Assembly (NCBI GenBank): GCA_002432195.1
Contig: DJGG01000166.1
Coordinates: 22,174-31,031 of the forward strand
DNA: 8,858 nt
From: Desulfobacteraceae bacterium UBA5852
Lineage (GTDB): Bacteria > Desulfobacterota > Desulfobacteria > Desulfobacterales > UBA5852
Direction: 5' to 3'
Below the pieces are notes generated by a model. The model had not been told where the DNA came from. It did no database searches and saw nothing but the letters and a program-made list of their open reading frames with translations. Positions 5,457-8,858 of this stretch are shown in pieces. Positions within the stretch are counted from its first letter, which is position 1; each line of letters begins with the position of its first letter. The translations under genes and the position numbers were made by a program.

Positions 5457-6575
5457 ATGGCCGAACTTTTCGAGCCCATCCGCATCGGCCGCCTGGCCCT
5501 GGCCAACCGCCTGGTGCGCTCGGCCACCTGGGAGGGCCTGGCGGACCCCGGGGGCGGGGTCACCCCGCCCCTCGCGGCCAAGATGCGGGAGCTGGCGGAA
5601 GGGGGCGTGGGCCTCATCGTCACGGGCCACGCCTTCATCTCCCCGGAAGGGCGCGCCGGACCCGGGCAATTGGGCGTGGCGGCCGACGAGGCGCTGCCGG
5701 CCCTGGCCGGCATGGTTGCGGAGGTGCACGGGGCCGGCGGGCGCATCGTGCTGCAACTGGCCCACGCCGGGGCCCATGCGGACGTGAAGCTTTCCGGCCG
5801 CGAGGCCTTGGGCCCGTCGCCCCTGGAGGGACGCTGGGGCGGAGTCTGCCGGGAGATGCGCGCCCACGACCTGGCGGCGGTGACCGCCGCCTTCGCCGCG
5901 GCGGCCCAACGGGCGCAGGCGGCGGGCTTCGACGGGGTCCAGGTGCACGCGGCCCACGGCTACCTCCTGAGCCAGTTCCTCTCGCCGGCCGTCAACCGCC
6001 GCACGGACGGCTACGGCGGGGACCCTGCCGGGCGCGCCCGTCTCCTACTGGAGGTGGTTGCGGCCGTGCGGGGTGCGGCGGGGGCGGATTTCCCCCTGCT
6101 CGTGAAGCTCAATTCCGAGGACCTGGCGCCGGGGGGCTTCAGCGTGGAGGCCATGCTGGAGATGGCCGGGATGCTGGCCGCCGCCGGAGTGGATGCCGTG
6201 GAGCTTTCCGGGGGCCGGGTGGTCAACCCGCCGGAGGCCCAGGCCGCGCGCCTGGCGCGGCCCGCTGCAGAGCCCCCGGAGCCCTATTACCGGGCGGCCG
6301 CCCGGCGCTTCAAGCTGGCCGTGGGTCTGCCTCTCATCCTGGTGGGGGGCATCCGGGAGGCGGAGACCGCCGAAGCCCTGGTGGACGAGGGTGCGGCGGA
6401 CCTGCTGGCCATGAGCCGGCCTTTGATCCGGGAGCCCGGCCTGCCGCGGCGCTGGCGCTCCGGGGACCGGCGGCCGGCGGCCTGCCTCTCCTGCAACCGC
6501 TGCTACGTGCCCATCCGCGCCGGCCTGGGGCCTTCCTGCCCGGTGCGGGAAACCTCCCGGCGGGCCGGCCTCTGA
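5457..6575 (+). CDS. Old yellow enzyme family NADH:flavin oxidoreductase with C-terminal Cys cluster
   Basis: A 372-residue FMN-dependent TIM-barrel enzyme of the OYE/2,4-dienoyl-CoA reductase superfamily, expected to reduce activated C=C bonds with NAD(P)H. Seen: the N-terminal FEPIRIGRLALANRLVRSAT, LQLAHAG with Gln100 and His103, the substrate-binding pair His164/His167 in HAAHGYLLSQFLSP, the barrel signature NRRTDGYGG (180-188) and the FMN phosphate region VGGIR (296-300) and AMSRPLI. The C-terminus has Cys343, 346, 349 and 361 (CX2CX2CX11C), close to the CX2CX3CX11C that binds a 4Fe-4S cluster in bacterial dienoyl-CoA reductase. However, the protein stops there, without the FAD/NAD domain of those larger enzymes. 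The SPMC cysteine motif of YqjM-type enzymes is replaced by RSATWEG. The ATG at 5457 has GGAGG 6 nt upstream. It is the last gene of the presumed two-component operon. The substrate is unknown. Confidence 0.9.
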   Translation: MAELFEPIRIGRLALANRLVRSATWEGLADPGGGVTPPLAAKMRELAEGGVGLIVTGHAFISPEGRAGPGQLGVAADEALPALAGMVAEVHGAGGRIVLQLAHAGAHADVKLSGREALGPSPLEGRWGGVCREMRAHDLAAVTAAFAAAAQRAQAAGFDGVQVHAAHGYLLSQFLSPAVNRRTDGYGGDPAGRARLLLEVVAAVRGAAGADFPLLVKLNSEDLAPGGFSVEAMLEMAGMLAAAGVDAVELSGGRVVNPPEAQAARLARPAAEPPEPYYRAAARRFKLAVGLPLILVGGIREAETAEALVDEGAADLLAMSRPLIREPGLPRRWRSGDRRPAACLSCNRCYVPIRAGLGPSCPVRETSRRAGL

Positions 6576-6598
6576 AGGGCCGCGGTTGGCGCGAACAC

Positions 6599-6620
6599 CG
6601 GAGCCGGCCGGCCGGGTCCG
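6599..6620 (+). terminator. Strong GC hairpin after the flavoenzyme gene
   Basis: CGGA-G-CCGG (6599-6607) pairs with CCGG-G-TCCG (6612-6620) with one G-G mismatch and a CCGG loop, 24 nt after the stop codon at 6575. Only TT follows, so it is not a canonical intrinsic terminator, but it marks the likely 3' end of the operon. Confidence 0.3.
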
Positions 6621-6645
6621 TTCACTTGCCGCCCCGCCCGGATCG

Positions 6646-6684
6646 GGCTGCGGCATTGCAATTTCGCGGGTTTGCCCCTACCTT
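6646..6684 (+). promoter_or_regulatory. Promoter candidates for the Mo-storage-like gene
   Basis: Two overlapping weak candidates. A -24/-12-like element has GG at 6646-6647 and GC at 6658-6659, 10 bp apart, with a good TTGCA -12 part but a poor -24 part. A sigma-70-like alternative is TTGCAA (6656-6661), 17 bp, TACCTT (6679-6684). Neither is strong. The gene start is at 6722 with a good ribosome-binding site, so a promoter in this 146-bp gap is expected. Confidence 0.3.
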
Positions 6685-6721
6685 GGCCCAACACGGACCC
6701 GTCACGCACAAGGAGAACGGT

Positions 6722-7579
6722 ATGAGCCGATTGATCAAGGAGTCGGAGGGCACGGGAAGGCTGCACATCGATTCGCCCCTGATGGGGGAGTCCCTGGTGA
6801 GCAAGGCGCTGCTGGCCCGCACCGAGGCCACCGAATACTTCCGGATGCACCCGGACGTCAACGTCCTCAAGATCGGCGGCCAGAGCATCATGGACCGCGG
6901 CGGGCAGGCGCTGTTCCCCATCCTGGAGGAACTCATCCGCTTGAAGGAGCGCCACAAGATCCTGCTCATGACCGGAGGCGGCACCCGCGCCCGCCATGTC
7001 TACAACATCGGGGTGGACCTGGGCATGCCCACGGGCGTGCTGTCCAAGCTGGGGGACAAGGTCTCCTGGCAGAACGCTGAAATGCTCGCGGTGCTGTTGT
7101 CCAAGCACGGCGGGGTCAAGATCGGCCACGGGGACAACCTGGAGCAGCTCACCATGTTCTGCCAGTTGGGTTACCTGCCCATCACCTACGGCATTCCACC
7201 CTACGGTTTCTTCGAGCACCCCGCCGAGCACGGCTCCATTCCGCCCCACCGCACCGATTGCGGCGCTTTCCTGCTGGCCGAGAACATCGGCGCCCGTTCG
7301 GTGATCTTCCTCAAGGACGAAAAGGGCCTCTACGACCGCGATCCCAAGAAGGTCCCCCAGGACCAACGCGCGGCCCTCCGGTTTTTCGAACGCGTGACCG
7401 CCGGGGAGCTGCTCGCCCTGGACCTGGACGACCTGATCATCGAGCGGCCCATCCTGACATTTCTCCAGCGGGCCAAGTGCCTCAAGGAGATCCGCATCAT
7501 CGACGCCTTGAATCACCCGGAGTACATCGCCCGTGCCCTGGAGGGGGAAAACGTCGGTACGCTCATCACCAAGGACTGA
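6722..7579 (+). CDS. Molybdenum storage protein (MosA/MosB-like) subunit, amino-acid-kinase fold
   Basis: A 285-residue cytosolic protein of the amino-acid/uridylate-kinase fold, closest by motif to the two subunits of the Azotobacter molybdenum storage protein, which packs ATP-dependent polymolybdate clusters in a cage. Shared features: KIGGQSIMDRG (50-60), LLMTGGGTRARHVYNIGVDLG (81-101), GVLSKLG followed by QNAEML, SIPPHRTDCGAFLLAENIGA (172-191), the nucleotide-site KDEKGLYDRDPK (198-209) and the C-terminal ENVGTLI. Only one subunit gene is present, so a homomer is likely. After PPY (159-161), where my recollection of MosA has several histidines, the sequence is GFFEHP, so cluster-binding side chains may differ. 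AAGGAG lies 6 nt before the ATG. Ordinary UMP kinase is shorter and lacks the RTD motif region. Tungstate storage is another possibility. The assignment is from remembered sequences, not an alignment. Confidence 0.85.
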   Translation: MSRLIKESEGTGRLHIDSPLMGESLVSKALLARTEATEYFRMHPDVNVLKIGGQSIMDRGGQALFPILEELIRLKERHKILLMTGGGTRARHVYNIGVDLGMPTGVLSKLGDKVSWQNAEMLAVLLSKHGGVKIGHGDNLEQLTMFCQLGYLPITYGIPPYGFFEHPAEHGSIPPHRTDCGAFLLAENIGARSVIFLKDEKGLYDRDPKKVPQDQRAALRFFERVTAGELLALDLDDLIIERPILTFLQRAKCLKEIRIIDALNHPEYIARALEGENVGTLITKD

Positions 7580-7595
7580 CGGATACCCCGGGGGA

Positions 7596-7808
7596 TCACT
7601 GCCCCCCGCCGTCCTTGTGCCCCTCGCCGGCTTCGAGCATGACGACGGTGGCCCCGGTTTCGGCCTGTATCCGGTCGAGTTCCTTTTTCCGGATGTGCTG
7701 GACGTAGAGCTTGACGTCGCCGCCGCTGACGCCGACCACCCGGAAGCGGGGTTTCTTTTCGCCCTTTTCGATCTTGCGGCGTTCACGCACGAATATTTTG
7801 CTGGCCAT
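7596..7808 (-). CDS. Small basic conserved-type hypothetical protein
   Basis: A 70-residue protein. The first half is strongly basic (SKIFVRERRKIEKGEKKPRF, 3-22). Alternating hydrophobic segments typical of beta strands follow (RVVGVSGG, DVKLYVQHI), then a helix-like KKELDRIQAETG and a strand TVVMLEAG, and it ends in a glycine-rich tail with one histidine. There are no cysteines, signal peptide or membrane segment. The composition is protein-like and the layout looks like a small folded alpha/beta domain, but I cannot name a family. The ATG at 7808 has GGGAG about 8 nt upstream; the frame is open to 7898 without a better start. It converges on the Mo-storage-like gene, whose stop is 16 bp away, and diverges from the PadR-type gene, so the 83-bp gap 7809-7891 probably holds both promoters. 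A link to metal storage is only positional. Confidence 0.7.
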   Translation of the reverse strand: MASKIFVRERRKIEKGEKKPRFRVVGVSGGDVKLYVQHIRKKELDRIQAETGATVVMLEAGEGHKDGGGQ

Positions 7809-7867
7809 CGCTCGTCTCCCTGGAAAATGGGTTATGGAAGGCCTTGCAGGCCCGGAGTTATTCAACA

Positions 7868-7893
7868 AAGGAATATATCCTTGGAGGATATAT
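7868..7893. promoter_or_regulatory. Overlapping inverted repeats over the ribosome-binding site and start of the PadR gene
   Basis: ATATATCC (7873-7880) and GGATATAT (7886-7893) form a perfect 8-bp dyad with a 5-bp spacer. The right arm includes part of the GGAGG ribosome-binding site (7883-7887) and the first two bases of the ATG. A second dyad, AAGGA (7868-7872) with TCCTT (7878-7882), uses the left arm and would be mutually exclusive with the first in RNA. It could be an autoregulatory operator, a translation-masking hairpin, or both. Confidence 0.5.
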
Positions 7894-8266
7894 GTCAAAA
7901 AGAAAAAATAGCGGGGCCGAATCCGGGGGAAGGCCGGGGGCCGGCAAGCCCGAGCGGTACATGCAGCCCAGCATCCTGATGGCCCTTCGTCGGAAGCCGT
8001 CCTACGGCTACGAGCTGATCCAGGAGATACCCCGCTTCGGGTTCCTGGAGGGGCCGGCGCCGCCGGGCATGATCTACCGGCACCTGCGCGACCTGGAGGG
8101 CGACGGGCTGGTGGTCTCCGAGTGGGAGGCCGAAGGCAGTTGGCCGGCCAAGCGGGTCTACCGCCTCACCGGGGACGGGGAGGCCGTGCTGGCCCTCTGG
8201 GTGGATTACATGCTTCGGCAGGCCGGCCATCTGACGGCCTTTGTGGACCTTTACCGGCGGGGGTGA
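7892..8266 (+). CDS. PadR-family transcriptional regulator
   Basis: A 124-residue protein with a low-complexity Lys/Gly-rich N-terminal tail (1-23) and a PadR winged-helix domain. The domain begins with YMQPSILMALRRKPSYGYELIQEI (23-46), with the hallmark SYGYEL, continues to the recognition part GMIYRHLRDLEGDGLVVSEW (59-78) and ends in the wing PAKRVYRLTGDGEAVL (85-100). The rest is a short helix (101-119), so this is the compact PadR class that dimerises through a single C-terminal helix. The ATG at 7892 follows GGAGG with 4 nt spacing; an upstream in-frame ATG at 7844 lacks one. The gene is AT-rich at its very start, unlike its neighbours. It diverges from the small basic gene, a common position for a local repressor. 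The ligand is unknown, and the dyad at its start suggests autoregulation. Confidence 0.85.
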   Translation: MSKRKNSGAESGGRPGAGKPERYMQPSILMALRRKPSYGYELIQEIPRFGFLEGPAPPGMIYRHLRDLEGDGLVVSEWEAEGSWPAKRVYRLTGDGEAVLALWVDYMLRQAGHLTAFVDLYRRG

Positions 8267-8287
8267 CGCCGCTGGGAGGATGTTTTT
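8255..8287 (+). terminator. Weak terminator candidate after the PadR gene
   Basis: CGGCG (8255-8259) pairs with CGCCG (8267-8271) across the stop codon, and a run of six T follows at 8282-8287, 10 nt beyond the stem. The distance is longer than in a standard intrinsic terminator. It sits in the 30-bp gap between two convergent genes, where a plus-strand terminator is expected. Confidence 0.3.
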
Positions 8288-8296
8288 TCGCGGACC

Positions 8297-8858
8297 TCAA
8301 GGAGACCCGGGCGGATCCGGCGGCGTGGAAGGCCCCTGCGGGGTCTGGCGGCCCCGGCGCTTGGCGTGGAGATTGATCCAGGTCCCGTCGCTTGCAGGCT
8401 GCACCAGCAGCACCGGCCGGTGCCCCATCAGCCGGGGGCGCACCCAGCCGTTGGTGGCCACCGGGTCTTGCGCGCCGGGCACGGTGCCGTCGCGCTCGAT
8501 GGAGACCACCTCGATGCCGGCTTCCCGCAGGCGCACGGCCGGCACCACCGCCGGCCAATCCCGCAGCCCCTCCAGGTCGATATAGCGGCCGCACCAGCCC
8601 GAGGCCGTCAACCCCACCGCCGCCGCCGCTCCGATGACACCGTCCCGGGTGCCTCCGTGCCCGGAAAGATGCGCCCGGCCGCAGGCCCGCCGGGCGTCCG
8701 CCTGGGTCTGCAGCCTATCGGTGCAGGCGCGGCCGAAGGCCGTCAGGGACGTTAGGCTGGGGTCGCCCTCGGCTACGACGCAAAGCCCCGGGTCGCTCCC
8801 CTCCAGGGACTGCGCCTCGATCTGTGCCACGGCCGCCGCGATCACCGCCGGGATCAGA
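8297..8858 (-). CDS. TiaS-like (tRNA-Ile2 agmatinylcytidine synthetase family) protein, 5' end outside window
   Basis: The C-terminal 186 residues of a protein whose start lies beyond position 8858; the frame is open to the edge, and a GTG at 8845 is internal. The visible part resembles the region after the DDTD kinase-like domain in TiaS-related proteins: a motif around EGSDPGLCVV, a segment LSGHGGTRDGVIGAAAAVGL that parallels the G-G-VIGALAA-G stretch of the family, then ASGWCGRYIDLEGLRDW. Next come a predicted VVSIERDGTVPG strand-rich part and a C-terminal RPRLMGHRPVLLV. The last 20 residues are Pro/Arg-rich and probably disordered. Archaeal TiaS modifies the tRNA-Ile2 anticodon with agmatine, whereas bacteria use TilS for this, so the bacterial relatives probably have a different, unknown role. 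The family call rests on remembered motifs. The characteristic N-terminal DDTD motif would lie outside the window. Confidence 0.6.
   Translation of the reverse strand, partial: LIPAVIAAAVAQIEAQSLEGSDPGLCVVAEGDPSLTSLTAFGRACTDRLQTQADARRACGRAHLSGHGGTRDGVIGAAAAVGLTASGWCGRYIDLEGLRDWPAVVPAVRLREAGIEVVSIERDGTVPGAQDPVATNGWVRPRLMGHRPVLLVQPASDGTWINLHAKRRGRQTPQGPSTPPDPPGSP

Noticed and set aside
5435..7579. A 714-codon plus-strand open frame covering the flavoenzyme and the storage-like gene
   Set aside because: The part before 6722 is a shadow of the flavoenzyme in another frame; the real gene starts at the ATG at 6722 with its own AAGGAG.
7580..7600. Bidirectional terminator at the CCCCGGGG palindrome between the convergent genes
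   Set aside because: The palindrome has no room for a loop without losing most pairs, and no T-run follows.
8297..8845. A complete gene starting at GTG 8845
   Set aside because: The frame continues open to the window edge and the protein begins in the middle of a family that has a large N-terminal domain, so it is a partial gene.

Overview
The window is a GC-rich bacterial segment with densely packed genes. The gene set is an ArsR/ArsM pair, a ZraS/ZraR-like sensor kinase with a sigma-54 activator, a short old-yellow-enzyme relative with a C-terminal cysteine cluster, a molybdenum-storage-protein relative, and a bacterial TiaS-like protein. It fits a high-GC member of the former Deltaproteobacteria (Desulfobacterota), but that placement is inference from gene content and style; there is no rRNA or other phylogenetic marker here.

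Layout. Positions 1-246 hold no convincing gene but several inverted repeats and one perfect DnaA-box 9-mer. On the minus strand, arsR (1421-1104) is followed by arsM (1050-247), a two-gene arsenic-sensing and arsenic-methylating unit. Its promoter matches the sigma-70 consensus well, overlaps an ArsR-type dyad, and ends so close to the arsR ATG that the mRNA is probably leaderless. No arsenite pump or arsenate reductase is visible.

The divergent 322-bp region 1422-1743 carries AT-rich repeats, a good -24/-12 (sigma-54) element, a second DnaA-box 9-mer and a perfect 8-bp stem-loop, and it leads into a plus-strand gene run: membrane sensor kinase (1744-3552), sigma-54-dependent response regulator (3549-4925, ATGA overlap), a four-helix membrane protein of unknown function (4951-5421) and an OYE-family flavoenzyme (5457-6575). 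The short gaps suggest one operon. The simplest reading is an autoregulated two-component system controlling an envelope protein and a flavin reductase. The signal is unknown, but the sensor domain has an Arg/Gly-rich loop with two cysteines.

After a 146-bp gap comes a single gene related to the MosA/MosB subunits of the molybdenum storage protein (6722-7579). It converges on a 70-residue basic protein (7808-7596, minus). A PadR-type regulator (7892-8266, plus) diverges from that small gene, and its ribosome-binding site and start codon lie inside a perfect 8-bp inverted repeat. The window ends inside a minus-strand gene (8858-8297, 5' end missing) resembling the bacterial branch of the TiaS (tRNA-Ile2 agmatinylcytidine synthetase) family.

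No CRISPR array, tRNA, rRNA, insertion sequence or phage gene was seen. Because of the high GC, many long open frames antisense or out of frame to real genes are spurious.
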